In this document: positions 16,215 through 23,994 of the stretch, in pieces | How the letters are laid out: each line of letters opens with the position of its first letter | How positions within the stretch are numbered: position 1 is the stretch's first letter | Assembly: GCF_007858255.1 (NCBI RefSeq) | Contig: NZ_VFEU01000026.1 | Location: 1 to 64,000 of the forward strand | Origin: Pseudomonas rhodesiae | GTDB taxonomy: Bacteria; Pseudomonadota; Gammaproteobacteria; Pseudomonadales; Pseudomonadaceae | Length of the DNA: 64,000 nucleotides | Reading direction: 5' to 3' | Position numbers and translations under genes: made by a program | The notes under the pieces: model-generated | What the model was told of the DNA's origin: nothing | Databases searched by the model: none | The model's input: the letters and a program-made list of their open reading frames with translations, nothing else

Positions 16215-17191
16215 CTCGTATCGAAACAGGATCTTCCGCGATGGACAACCGTGCCCGTGAAGAGGCCGCGCAGTGGTTCGCGCGCCTGCAGGACGGCGAA
16301 CTGAGCCCCGAGCAAGCCCGGCGGTTCGAGGCGTGGTGCGCAGAACATCCAACCCATCAATACGAATTCGACGTGCTGCAAGGCCTGTGGCGGGCCGCCG
16401 ACCTGCTGCCCGAGGCGCGCTGGCAGGCGTTGTGCGAAGCGCCGGCCGAACGGCCTCGCAAGCCTGCGCCGTGGCGTTATGCGGTGGCGGCCAGTGTCGT
16501 CGCGGTCGCCGTGGGCCTGGGCTTGTTCAGTGGGCTCGATCATTCCAAGGTCTACCGCGCCGAATTCAGCACGCGTCTTGGGGAGCATCGCCAAGTGGCC
16601 TTGCCGGACGGTTCGCTGATCGACCTCAACAGCCGCAGCGTGGTTGCGGTGACATACGAAAACGCCCGGCGCGGCATTGAACTCAAACAGGGCGAGGCGA
16701 TGTTCAGCGTCGAACACGACAGCAGCCGCCCCTTTGTGGTGGCCGCCGGGGCGGGGCAGGTCACGGTCACCGGCACCCGCTTCGATGTGCGCCGCGATGA
16801 CGACCAGACTCGCGTTGCGGTCGAGGCGGGTACGGTGCAGGTCCAGGGGCGTCTGGCGGAGCAGCGGGTCACCCTGACCGCCGGCCGTGGCACCCATGTG
16901 GACCGTCAGGGCGAGGTGGCGACGGCCTACGCGGTAAACGCCGAGGAACTGACGGCCTGGCGTACCGGCAAATTGGTGTTCAACAACGCCACACTGAGCG
17001 ACGTGGCCCGGGAAGTGTCGCGCTACCGCGAGCAACCGTTGCGGGTCAGCGCGCCCGCCGTGGCCAACCTGCGCCTGACCAGCGTATTCAAGGCCAACGA
17101 CACCGACGCTTTGCTCAAGGCCTTGCCGCGCATCCTGCCGGTGGCCCTGCGTACGTTGCCGGACGGTAGCCAGGAAATTATTTCGCGCTGA
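16211..17191 (+). CDS. FecR-family sigma regulator
   Basis: A 326-residue FecR-like membrane protein. The N-terminal cytoplasmic domain has AAQWFARLQDGELSPEQARR and AWCAEHPTHQYEFDVLQGLW. One transmembrane segment is near residues 96-115 (YAVAASVVAVAVGLGLFSGL). The periplasmic FecR domain has VALPDGSLIDLNSRS and VEAGTVQVQGRL, and a C-terminal STN-like part follows. It transmits the signal from the FecA-like receptor downstream to the sigma factor upstream. A second ATG (codon 11, MDNRAREEAA) is a plausible alternative start and fits the family better; the first is used because it overlaps the sigma stop (ATGA). Confidence 0.92.
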   Translation: MTRIETGSSAMDNRAREEAAQWFARLQDGELSPEQARRFEAWCAEHPTHQYEFDVLQGLWRAADLLPEARWQALCEAPAERPRKPAPWRYAVAASVVAVAVGLGLFSGLDHSKVYRAEFSTRLGEHRQVALPDGSLIDLNSRSVVAVTYENARRGIELKQGEAMFSVEHDSSRPFVVAAGAGQVTVTGTRFDVRRDDDQTRVAVEAGTVQVQGRLAEQRVTLTAGRGTHVDRQGEVATAYAVNAEELTAWRTGKLVFNNATLSDVAREVSRYREQPLRVSAPAVANLRLTSVFKANDTDALLKALPRILPVALRTLPDGSQEIISR

Positions 17192-17288
17192 CATTCAGGT
17201 TTTTTTCCCGTTCATCGTCTTCTCCTGCAACTGCAACTGGTTTGCATTAACGGCCGCATACTTTTGCGATCACAGGACAAGGTTCGAC

Positions 17289-19685
17289 GTGAAAAAAATC
17301 GCCCTCCACAACAATAAAATCCGCCGCTGGGTGCCCTTGGCCCTGGCGCTCGCTGTCAGCGCCTCGGCCAATGCCGACGACGCAATTCACATCCAGGCCC
17401 AACCCTTGGGCGCGGCCCTGAGCCAACTCGGCCAGCAGACGTCCCTGCAAGTATTCTTCAGCCCCGAGCTGGTTGCCGGTAAACGCGCGCCTGCGGTGGA
17501 CGGCAACCTCAGTGCCGAGCAAGCCCTGCGCCAGTTGCTGCAAGGCAGCGGTCTGGACTACCAGATCGACGCCGGTTCGGTGACCCTGCGCCCGCAAACC
17601 AGCGGCAGCGGTGAAGCCGGCTCACCGATCGAGTTGGGCGCCACCGATATCCGGGTCGTCGGCGACTGGCTCGGCGACGCCAATGCCGAAGTGGTGCAGA
17701 ACCATCCTGGCGCGCGTACGGTGGTCCGCCGCGAAGCCATGGTGGAGCAGGGCGCGATGAATGTCGGCGATGTGCTGCGACGCGTGCCCGGCGTGCAGGT
17801 GCAGGAGGCCAACGGCACCGGTGGCAGCGATATTTCCCTCAACGTCGGCGTGCGTGGGCTGACGTCCCGTTTGTCACCACGCTCCACCGTTCTGATCGAC
17901 GGTGTTCCAGCCGCGTTCGCGCCTTATGGCCAGCCGCAGTTGTCGATGGCGCCGATTTCCGCCGGCAACCTGGACAGCATCGACGTGGTGCGTGGCGCCG
18001 GTTCCGTGCGCTACGGTCCGCAGAACGTCGGTGGCGTGATCAACTTCGTAACCCGGGCGATCCCCGAGACGTTCTCCGGCGAAGTCGGCACCACCCTGCA
18101 CACCTCCGCCCATGGCGGCTGGAAGCATATCGAGAACGCCTTTATCGGCGGCACGGCCGACAACGGTATCGGCGCGGCCCTGTTGTATTCCGGGGTCAAC
18201 GGCAACGGTTATCGCAACAGCAACAATGGCAATGATATCGATGACGTGATCCTCAAAACCCATTGGGCGCCGACCGATCAAGACGACTTCTCGTTGAACT
18301 TCCATTATTACGATGCCAGCGCCGACATGCCCGGCGGCCTGACCCAACAGCAGTTCGACGCCAACCCGTACCAGTCGGTGCGCGATTGGGACAACTTCAG
18401 TGGCCGCCGCAAGGATGTGTCCTTCAAGTACATCCGTCAGATCGACGACCGCACTCAGGCCGAAGTGCTGACCTATTACGCCGACAGTTTCCGAGGCAGC
18501 AACATCGCCAACCGCGACCTGAAAACCATCAGTTCCTACCCGCGTACCTACTACACCTTCGGTATCGAGCCGCGTGTGTCCCATGTTTTCGACCTAGGGC
18601 CCAGCACCCAGGAAGTCAGCGTGGGTTATCGCTACCTCAAAGAAGGCATGCACGAGCAAGCCACCAGCCTCAACCTGGTCAACAACGTGCCGACACCTGG
18701 CGGGCAGAGCGACGGTCATGTGTACCAGGACCGCACCGGTGGCACCGAGGCCAATGCGTTCTATATCGATAACAAAGTCGATATCGGCAAGTGGACGATT
18801 ACCCCGGGCATTCGCTTCGAAAATATTCGCACCGAATGGCATGACCGCCCGGTGATCGCCCTGAACGGAACGCGCACTCCGGAGAAGCGTCGCGAAGTGC
18901 ATAACAACGAACCCCTACCGGCCCTGAGCGTGATGTACCACGTCTCTGATGCCTGGAAACTGTTCGCCAACTACGAAACGTCGTTCGGCAGCCTGCAGTA
19001 CTTCCAACTGGGGCAGGGTGGCACCGGCAACCAGACGGCCAACGGCCTGAACCCGGAAAAAGCCAAGACCTACGAAATCGGCACGCGCTACAACGACAGC
19101 GTGTGGGGTGGCGAAGTGACGCTGTTCTACATCGACTTCGCCGATGAGCTGCAATACGTCAGCAACGATGTGGGCTGGACCAATCTCGGCGCCACCAAGC
19201 ACACCGGTGTCGAAGCGTCGGCGCATTACGACCTGGCCAATCTGGACCCGCGCCTGGAAGGCCTGACCGCCAATGCCGGGTTCACCTACACCAAGGCCAC
19301 CTCCGAGGGCGATGTGCCCTTCAAGGGGCGCGATCTGCCGTTGTACTCCCGCGAAGTGGCGACCCTGGGGCTGCGTTACGACATCAATCGCTGGACCCAT
19401 AACCTGGACGTCTATGCCCAGTCTGGCCAACGTGCCCCCGGCACCACCAGCACTTACGTGACTCAAGGCACGGCCGATGGCCAGTTCGGCGATATTCCGG
19501 GCTACGTTTCGGTCAACCTGCGCAGCGGCTATGACTTCGGCCCATCCTTGTCGAACCTGAAGTTGGGCGCGGGGGTGAAAAACGTGTTTGACCAGCAGCA
19601 CTACACGCGCTCCAGCGACAACAACGCGGGACTGTACCTGGGTGAACCGCGTACGTTCTTTGTACAGGCCAGCGTCGGGTTCTGA
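17289..19685 (+). CDS. TonB-dependent receptor, FecA-like (ferric citrate type)
   Basis: A complete 798-residue outer-membrane transducer. It has a signal peptide (about 1-29), an STN signalling domain (about 34-105; PLGAALSQLGQQTSLQVFFS), a plug with VVRGAGSVRYGPQNVGGVIN, and a 22-strand barrel ending in a C-terminal aromatic residue (SVGF). The segment SLQYFQLGQGGTGNQTANGL is like FecA-type ferric dicitrate receptors. Together with the sigma and FecR genes it would import a ferric chelate and switch on its own synthesis. Citrate as ligand is inference from family resemblance. A terminator follows at 19706. Unlike the related receptor at 100-891, this one is intact. Confidence 0.92.
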   Translation: MKKIALHNNKIRRWVPLALALAVSASANADDAIHIQAQPLGAALSQLGQQTSLQVFFSPELVAGKRAPAVDGNLSAEQALRQLLQGSGLDYQIDAGSVTLRPQTSGSGEAGSPIELGATDIRVVGDWLGDANAEVVQNHPGARTVVRREAMVEQGAMNVGDVLRRVPGVQVQEANGTGGSDISLNVGVRGLTSRLSPRSTVLIDGVPAAFAPYGQPQLSMAPISAGNLDSIDVVRGAGSVRYGPQNVGGVINFVTRAIPETFSGEVGTTLHTSAHGGWKHIENAFIGGTADNGIGAALLYSGVNGNGYRNSNNGNDIDDVILKTHWAPTDQDDFSLNFHYYDASADMPGGLTQQQFDANPYQSVRDWDNFSGRRKDVSFKYIRQIDDRTQAEVLTYYADSFRGSNIANRDLKTISSYPRTYYTFGIEPRVSHVFDLGPSTQEVSVGYRYLKEGMHEQATSLNLVNNVPTPGGQSDGHVYQDRTGGTEANAFYIDNKVDIGKWTITPGIRFENIRTEWHDRPVIALNGTRTPEKRREVHNNEPLPALSVMYHVSDAWKLFANYETSFGSLQYFQLGQGGTGNQTANGLNPEKAKTYEIGTRYNDSVWGGEVTLFYIDFADELQYVSNDVGWTNLGATKHTGVEASAHYDLANLDPRLEGLTANAGFTYTKATSEGDVPFKGRDLPLYSREVATLGLRYDINRWTHNLDVYAQSGQRAPGTTSTYVTQGTADGQFGDIPGYVSVNLRSGYDFGPSLSNLKLGAGVKNVFDQQHYTRSSDNNAGLYLGEPRTFFVQASVGF

Positions 19686-19705
19686 CCCTCGAACGCTTGG
19701 GGAAT

Positions 19706-19738
19706 ATCGCAGCTCTGCACGGGGCTGCGATTTTTTTT
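19706..19738 (+). terminator. Rho-independent terminator after the FecA-like receptor
   Basis: A perfect 8-bp stem (ATCGCAGC ... GCTGCGAT) with a 10-nt loop is followed at once by eight T. It separates the iron operon from the HrpL-type promoter downstream. Confidence 0.85.
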
Positions 19739-19781
19739 GCCCGTTTCCTACAGGTGCTGCGTGCATCTGATTGTCCGATCA

Positions 19782-19810
19782 GGAACCGATTCCGACATCC
19801 CCGCCACAGA
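19782..19810 (+). promoter_or_regulatory. hrp box (HrpL-dependent promoter) before the 19887 gene
   Basis: GGAACC at 19782-19787, 16 bases, then CCACAGA at 19804-19810. This is a perfect match to the Pseudomonas syringae hrp box GGAACC-N15/16-CCACNNA recognised by the ECF sigma factor HrpL. It ends 76 bp before the start codon. HrpL promoters drive type III secretion genes and effectors. Confidence 0.9.
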
Positions 19811-19886
19811 TGGGCTAGCTGCCGCGCTTCGACGCGCCGTCGCACTGGCAGGCTGAATATCACGCCCCCTTGTGTTGGAGAACAAT

Positions 19887-20885
19887 ATGTCGGTATCGAC
19901 ACTTGATAAATCCTTGTCTGCTTCGCCTTCCCATGACCGTTTACAGGGCAGTCCCAAAACCGACGTCAAGGCCCGTCGCCCGGCGCCTGAGGCCCTGTCC
20001 TTTTCGGACCGCAACATGGCCAACGTCAGTTTCTCTTCGCGGGAAAACAAGGCCGGTCCCGTTTTCGGCGACCCGCAGCCGCCGACGGAGCGCCATTATC
20101 CTGCGTCTCCCGGTATGCACCACAGCATGACGGCCATGCGTCCAGGCTTCATGGACCCGTTCCGACACTGGATGCACACTTGCTTCGGTTGGCCTCGGCC
20201 GCCACACCGTCCGTGCTGGGGCAATCCTCCGCCACGGCCGCAGCCTGGTTGCGGTAACCCGCCGCCACGCCCAGACCCCACCATCGGTAAACCCTACCCC
20301 ACGTGGCCGGGCCGGCCTGATCCGGAGTACTCGCTCAGGAGCAATGAACAATTGGCAACGCAGCTGCGCCGTAACTTCGAAGCTTTCATGGACCCTAAAA
20401 ATCCCGGCTATGTCAGCATCGACAGCATTCAGGCGATGGCCAAAAAAGGTTGGTCCCTGCTTCCCCGCGTCAACGATAACATTCGCCTGGCCAAGGAAAT
20501 GCTGCGCCGTCCGGAACTGCTGAGCGCCCTCGACCGGCACAGCTCCACCGGCGCACTGGACGGTCTAATCGATCGGCAAAACGTGGACCTGGTCGTCGGC
20601 GGCAAAAATTACTTCAAATATAAGTCCGACAAAGAGTTGGTCGGCGAGCTTCTCAAGCACTTCGACGAATTGAAAGACGGGCCGTCGTCTTGGGACATCG
20701 ATATCCAGGATTTGAGAAACCTGGCGCGAGAGCCTTTGACCGGCGATTCTCCTAGAGACTATCTGGTGCAGTTGGCGCAGGAACTGCTCAGGCGTAACGA
20801 TCTGGTCACAAGGCTGGATGACCTGGCCAGCCGAGAGTCTGACGAGCGAATCCACCTGTTTGCGCTTTTCCTGCTGCGCTCCTGA
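19887..20885 (+). CDS. HrpL-controlled candidate type III secreted protein with two tandem domains
   Basis: A 332-residue protein of no certain name. The N-terminus is rich in Ser/Thr/Pro with few acidic residues (MSVSTLDKSLSASPSHDRLQ), as in type III effectors. Residues about 85-140 are Pro/Trp/Cys-rich with a repeated GNPPPRPQPGCGNPPPRPDP. Two copies of an about 90-residue helical module follow: SNEQLATQLRRNFEAFMDPK...AKEMLRRPELLSALDRH and SDKELVGELLKHFDELKDGP...AQELLRRNDLVTRLDD. Each resembles a worn EF-hand-like pair and recalls the N-terminal repeats of HrpF/NolX/HrpK-type translocator proteins; this resemblance is from memory. It has a perfect hrp box and a GGAG site before ATG 19887. 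It is probably exported by a type III system encoded elsewhere. Confidence 0.7.
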   Translation: MSVSTLDKSLSASPSHDRLQGSPKTDVKARRPAPEALSFSDRNMANVSFSSRENKAGPVFGDPQPPTERHYPASPGMHHSMTAMRPGFMDPFRHWMHTCFGWPRPPHRPCWGNPPPRPQPGCGNPPPRPDPTIGKPYPTWPGRPDPEYSLRSNEQLATQLRRNFEAFMDPKNPGYVSIDSIQAMAKKGWSLLPRVNDNIRLAKEMLRRPELLSALDRHSSTGALDGLIDRQNVDLVVGGKNYFKYKSDKELVGELLKHFDELKDGPSSWDIDIQDLRNLAREPLTGDSPRDYLVQLAQELLRRNDLVTRLDDLASRESDERIHLFALFLLRS

Positions 20886-20891
20886 CTGAGC

Positions 20892-20927
20892 GGCACCGCA
20901 ACCCGGTTGCGGTGCCCGCCACCGTTT
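20892..20927 (+). terminator. Strong hairpin after the 19887 gene, probable terminator
   Basis: A perfect 11-bp stem GGCACCGCAAC / GTTGCGGTGCC with a 3-nt loop starts 6 bp after the stop codon. The nearest T-run (TTTT) lies about 8 nt beyond, so it is an imperfect intrinsic terminator. It separates two genes that each have their own hrp box. Confidence 0.55.
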
Positions 20928-20932
20928 TGTAA

Positions 20933-20960
20933 GGAACTGATTACGTTGATATGCCACACA
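20933..20960 (+). promoter_or_regulatory. hrp box before the small gene at 21024
   Basis: GGAACT at 20933-20938, 15 bases, CCACACA at 20954-20960: one mismatch in the -35 hexamer and a perfect CCACNNA. It ends 63 bp before the ATG at 21024. Because it stands here, the longer frame that opens at 20951 inside the box is unlikely to be the real gene. Confidence 0.75.
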
Positions 20961-21023
20961 GGAAGTACCTGCCGGCGTTGATCAAACCGGCTGCTTTTCG
21001 GGCTCCGAGCCAGGGCAAACACA

Positions 21024-21344
21024 ATGACTTCGACCTCGTCCTCGTTTCAATCACCTCATCACGGTTGTCACGAACCGTTTCGCAGCCTCCACGATGGCGA
21101 TCCTGCTCGGTCAGCAGGCGCCTTGGCTTCGCCGGACTTGCAGATGTCACCGGCCCTGTATGCCGCCGAAGCACGACGCATGAAAGCCTTCGCCGGCCAG
21201 CGAAAGTTTCAGGCGCCGGTTGCCGATGATTTCTCCCGCGGCATGCTCGCGGCCGGGCAGGCTTCGAATGATGGCACCAAGTCAATCAAACTCCCGGGGC
21301 TGTTCGAGGGCCTGGCCGCTTGGTGGCGCCGCAGGCTCGGCTGA
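21024..21344 (+). CDS. Small HrpL-controlled candidate type III secreted protein
   Basis: A 106-residue protein that I do not recognise. It begins MTSTSSSFQSPHHGCHEPFR: Ser/Thr-rich with no acidic residue among the first 15, the composition typical of a type III secretion signal. The rest is basic and ends with a Trp/Arg cluster (LAAWWRRRLG), which could be amphipathic. It has no membrane segment and no enzyme motif. An hrp box lies 63 bp upstream and AGGG stands 9 bp before the ATG. It sits between two larger genes that also have hrp boxes. It could be a small effector, a chaperone-like partner or a decayed effector. Confidence 0.55.
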   Translation: MTSTSSSFQSPHHGCHEPFRSLHDGDPARSAGALASPDLQMSPALYAAEARRMKAFAGQRKFQAPVADDFSRGMLAAGQASNDGTKSIKLPGLFEGLAAWWRRRLG

Positions 21345-21424
21345 GCTAACAGGATGGCGATATTCTTCTGGTTCGGCGGTTACAAACACTCAAATTTTAC
21401 TGCATTCGACTGGTCTGCCTCGCT

Positions 21425-21452
21425 GGAACCAGGAGTTTCCGAGTACCACTCA
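21425..21452 (+). promoter_or_regulatory. hrp box before the 21535 gene
   Basis: GGAACC at 21425-21430, 15 bases, CCACTCA at 21446-21452: a perfect match to GGAACC-N15/16-CCACNNA. It ends 82 bp before the ATG at 21535. Confidence 0.9.
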
Positions 21453-21534
21453 CTCTTCGCCTGTTGAGTCAGGTGCGTAGCGATCGACCCAATAAGTCTC
21501 GGTCCACGGAATCTAATTATGCTGGAGATAAAAA

Positions 21535-22443
21535 ATGGCTGATTGGCTGAATAATTTGAGGCAGGTATCGCCCCATCTGAACCTGAACACAGGCAATGGT
21601 CACGCACGTTTCGGAATCGCTGAGCGAGCGACGGGCAAGTCACTCCCCCCTCAAGGGAATCAGCTTTTCGATACGCGATTCCCGAACAATGGACAGGTGC
21701 ATTTTGACGCCCAAGGCTTCTATTCAGGCGGTTCGCAGGTAGGCAACCCATATACCAGCTCGGACGACCATCTGCTGGCAACCCAACTGAATAACGTTTT
21801 TCCAATGCTCGGTGATTTCAAGAAGGATGGTCGCCTGACCCTGGGCTCCTTGGAGGCAATTGCGAAAGAGGATCCGAAGGAAAGCAAGGTGCTTGAGCGC
21901 ACGATCATGCTGGCGCGGGAGATACTAAACCGTCCGCGGCTGGCCGACGCGATTGTTGCCAAGGGTGGCGAGATAACCTCGGCCAGTCTTGAAGAGGTCG
22001 CCAGTCATTCCATTGGCAATACCAATCCCAATACTCAGAGTGCCGACCCATTCCATTCGAAGACCGACGCACAGGTCGTCCAGGCGTTTAGGGGGATGTT
22101 TGATGACTTGCGGGATCAGTCGGAAGACTACAGTTTCTTTTTTGAAAAACACCGCTACGTCAAGAAAGAAACGCTTATCGAGATGAGCAAGGACCCCGAC
22201 GAAACAGACAAACAGGGCCAGGTAGTGCGCGACTCGGCTACCGGTTTTCCCAAGAAGAAATACAGCGAGCTGCAGGTCTACATGGCCAAGAACCTGGTGG
22301 AGCGGCCAGGGCTTCTGGCATCGCTGGACGGCCCCAAGGCCAATGGCACCAACATCTTCGGTAGCCACAACGACGATGGCTGGTTGAAGAACTACAGCAT
22401 TGACCGTTGGTTGGAAAACGACAAGGAAGAAAAGGGACGATAA
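21535..22443 (+). CDS. HrpL-controlled candidate type III secreted protein, paralogue of the 19887 gene
   Basis: A 302-residue protein. After a polar N-terminal region of about 75 residues come two copies of the same module type seen in the gene at 19887: SSDDHLLATQLNNVFPMLGD...AREILNRPRLADAIVAKG and KTDAQVVQAFRGMFDDLRDQ...AKNLVERPGLLASLDGPK. The second copy carries an insertion of charged residues. There is no signal peptide or membrane segment. It has a perfect hrp box and a GGAG site 7 nt before the ATG. The sequence is somewhat AT-richer than the flanking core genes. The likely role is a type III secreted accessory or effector protein; no biochemical activity can be read. Confidence 0.7.
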   Translation: MADWLNNLRQVSPHLNLNTGNGHARFGIAERATGKSLPPQGNQLFDTRFPNNGQVHFDAQGFYSGGSQVGNPYTSSDDHLLATQLNNVFPMLGDFKKDGRLTLGSLEAIAKEDPKESKVLERTIMLAREILNRPRLADAIVAKGGEITSASLEEVASHSIGNTNPNTQSADPFHSKTDAQVVQAFRGMFDDLRDQSEDYSFFFEKHRYVKKETLIEMSKDPDETDKQGQVVRDSATGFPKKKYSELQVYMAKNLVERPGLLASLDGPKANGTNIFGSHNDDGWLKNYSIDRWLENDKEEKGR

Positions 22444-22495
22444 GGCTTCCTTGCGACCTATGAGCTTCTCGGTCCAATGCGGAAGCTCATGTCGT

Positions 22496-23647
22496 TCACA
22501 CCCGCAGTATTTTTCCGCTGACTGCCACTGCCACCAGCAATATTCCTATCACCAGAAAGGCCGTGGCCAGGCTGCTGCCATGGGCGATGAAGCCGATTGC
22601 AGCAGGCCCGGTCAGAATGCCGGCATACCCCAACGTGGTAATGGCCGGCACGGCAATGTGTTCGGGCATGACCTTCTGTTGCCCAACGGCGGTGTAGAGC
22701 ACTGGCACAATATTCGAGCATCCCGCCCCCACCAATGCGTAGCCGAGCAATGCGACCTCCCAGGCAGACGACAACGTGGCCAGGAAGATACCGCTGGCGG
22801 CCAGCACGCCACCCACAATAATCACCTTCTTCGCGCCCAAGCGCCGCACGATGGCGTCGCCGGTCAGGCGCCCGGCCGTCATGGTCAGGGCGAAGGCTGC
22901 GTAGCCCAGGCCGGCGTAGGCCTCGTCCAGGCCACGTTCGGCGCTCAGGAACACCGCGCTCCAGTCCAACACCGCACCTTCGGCCAAAAACACGATAAAG
23001 CACAGACAGCCGATAAACAGCACTACACCATGGGGCACCGCAAACGCCGGTCCTGAACTTTCGCTGCCATAAGGCAATAAATGCGGCCCAGCCTTGAGCA
23101 GCGCCGCGAGCGTGATCACGATCACCACCAGCGTCGCCTGCAGCGGTGTCAGCCCCATCCCCAGCAAACCGGCAACGCCTGCCGCGCCGACAATCCCGCC
23201 CAGGCTGAACAAACCGTGAAACCCCGACATCATGGTTTTGCCGCTGGCCCGTTCGACGATCACCGCCTGCAGGTTCACCGTGGAATCCACGGTGCCAAGC
23301 CCGGCGCCAAACAAAAACAACCCGACGATCAATAACGGGATCGAGCTGACCGTGGCCAGCAGCGGCAAGGCCAGGCAGATCATGATTGTGCCGGCGGTGA
23401 GTACACGTCGACAGCCAAACCGCGACGCCAGCGCACCCGCCGCCGGCATCGCGATGATCGAACCCACCCCCAGGCACAACAGCAGCAGACCCAGGGTGCC
23501 CTCACTCAGTCCCGCGCGAGCCTTGGCGTATGGCACCAGCGGTGCCCAGGCGGCAATGCCGAAACCGGCGATAAAAAAGGCGATGCGGGTCGACATTTGC
23601 TCCAGTCGCCCGGGAACCACGGGCGCTGAGGTGGGGATGGCTGTCAT
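22496..23647 (-). CDS. MFS transporter (YbjJ-like)
   Basis: A 383-residue major facilitator with about 12 membrane segments. The loop after helix 2 has the motif GALASRFGCRRVLTAG, and the repeat in the second half is GRLTGDAIVRRLGAKKVIIV. The first part (FFIAGFGIAAWAPLVPYAKA) and FGAGLGTVDSTVNLQAV are typical of the YbjJ/FucP-like branch. The substrate is unknown. It points away from the DapF-like gene; its start is about 120 bp left of the hrp box, which faces the other way, so it is probably not in the HrpL regulon. Confidence 0.88.
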   Translation of the reverse strand: MTAIPTSAPVVPGRLEQMSTRIAFFIAGFGIAAWAPLVPYAKARAGLSEGTLGLLLLCLGVGSIIAMPAAGALASRFGCRRVLTAGTIMICLALPLLATVSSIPLLIVGLFLFGAGLGTVDSTVNLQAVIVERASGKTMMSGFHGLFSLGGIVGAAGVAGLLGMGLTPLQATLVVIVITLAALLKAGPHLLPYGSESSGPAFAVPHGVVLFIGCLCFIVFLAEGAVLDWSAVFLSAERGLDEAYAGLGYAAFALTMTAGRLTGDAIVRRLGAKKVIIVGGVLAASGIFLATLSSAWEVALLGYALVGAGCSNIVPVLYTAVGQQKVMPEHIAVPAITTLGYAGILTGPAAIGFIAHGSSLATAFLVIGILLVAVAVSGKILRV

Positions 23648-23770
23648 GAAAAGTCCTTGTTTTTGCGTTCAACGAACGATGTCCGGCGCGACATCCTTGC
23701 ATATCAGGCCCTCGCGAGCGAGCTGGGTTCCCCAAGCAGCATTGAGCGTGAATTTTCTTTTTACAAACCT

Positions 23771-23799
23771 GGAACGCAATTGGCGATGAACGCCACATA
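23771..23799 (+). promoter_or_regulatory. hrp box before the DapF-like gene
   Basis: GGAACG at 23771-23776, 16 bases, CCACATA at 23793-23799: one mismatch in the -35 hexamer, perfect CCACNNA. The next gene on this strand begins 195 bp downstream. This is the fourth good match within 4 kb, which supports it as real. Confidence 0.7.
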
Positions 23800-23826
23800 G
23801 GTGTTATCGCTTCCGTAGGAGGCGTT

Positions 23827-23896
23827 CTGGAAGGTGTGTAATCCCCGCACTAAGTGATGATCCCCGGGCTTTGTGTGGTGGATTACCACCTTCCAG
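23827..23896 (+). repeat. Long hairpin in the leader of the DapF-like gene
   Basis: CTGGAAGGTGTGTAATCC (23827-23844) pairs with GGATTACCACCTTCCAG (23880-23896) with one bulge; the loop is about 35 nt. It would lie at the 5' end of an HrpL transcript. It has no T-run, so it is not a simple terminator. Confidence 0.6.
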
Positions 23897-23994
23897 GCCG
23901 CTTCGCACAAATGCGTCGTTCTGTAATACGCTGCTGCTCCCTATGTAGGAAACCGGATGGACTAACCGATGACAATGCGCAGACGGGCGACAGC

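Noticed and set aside
20951..21229. 92-codon frame starting MPHRKYLPALIKPAAFRAPS
   Set aside because: Its ATG lies inside the hrp box and there is no ribosome site; the frame ending at 21344 with a start at 21024 fits better.
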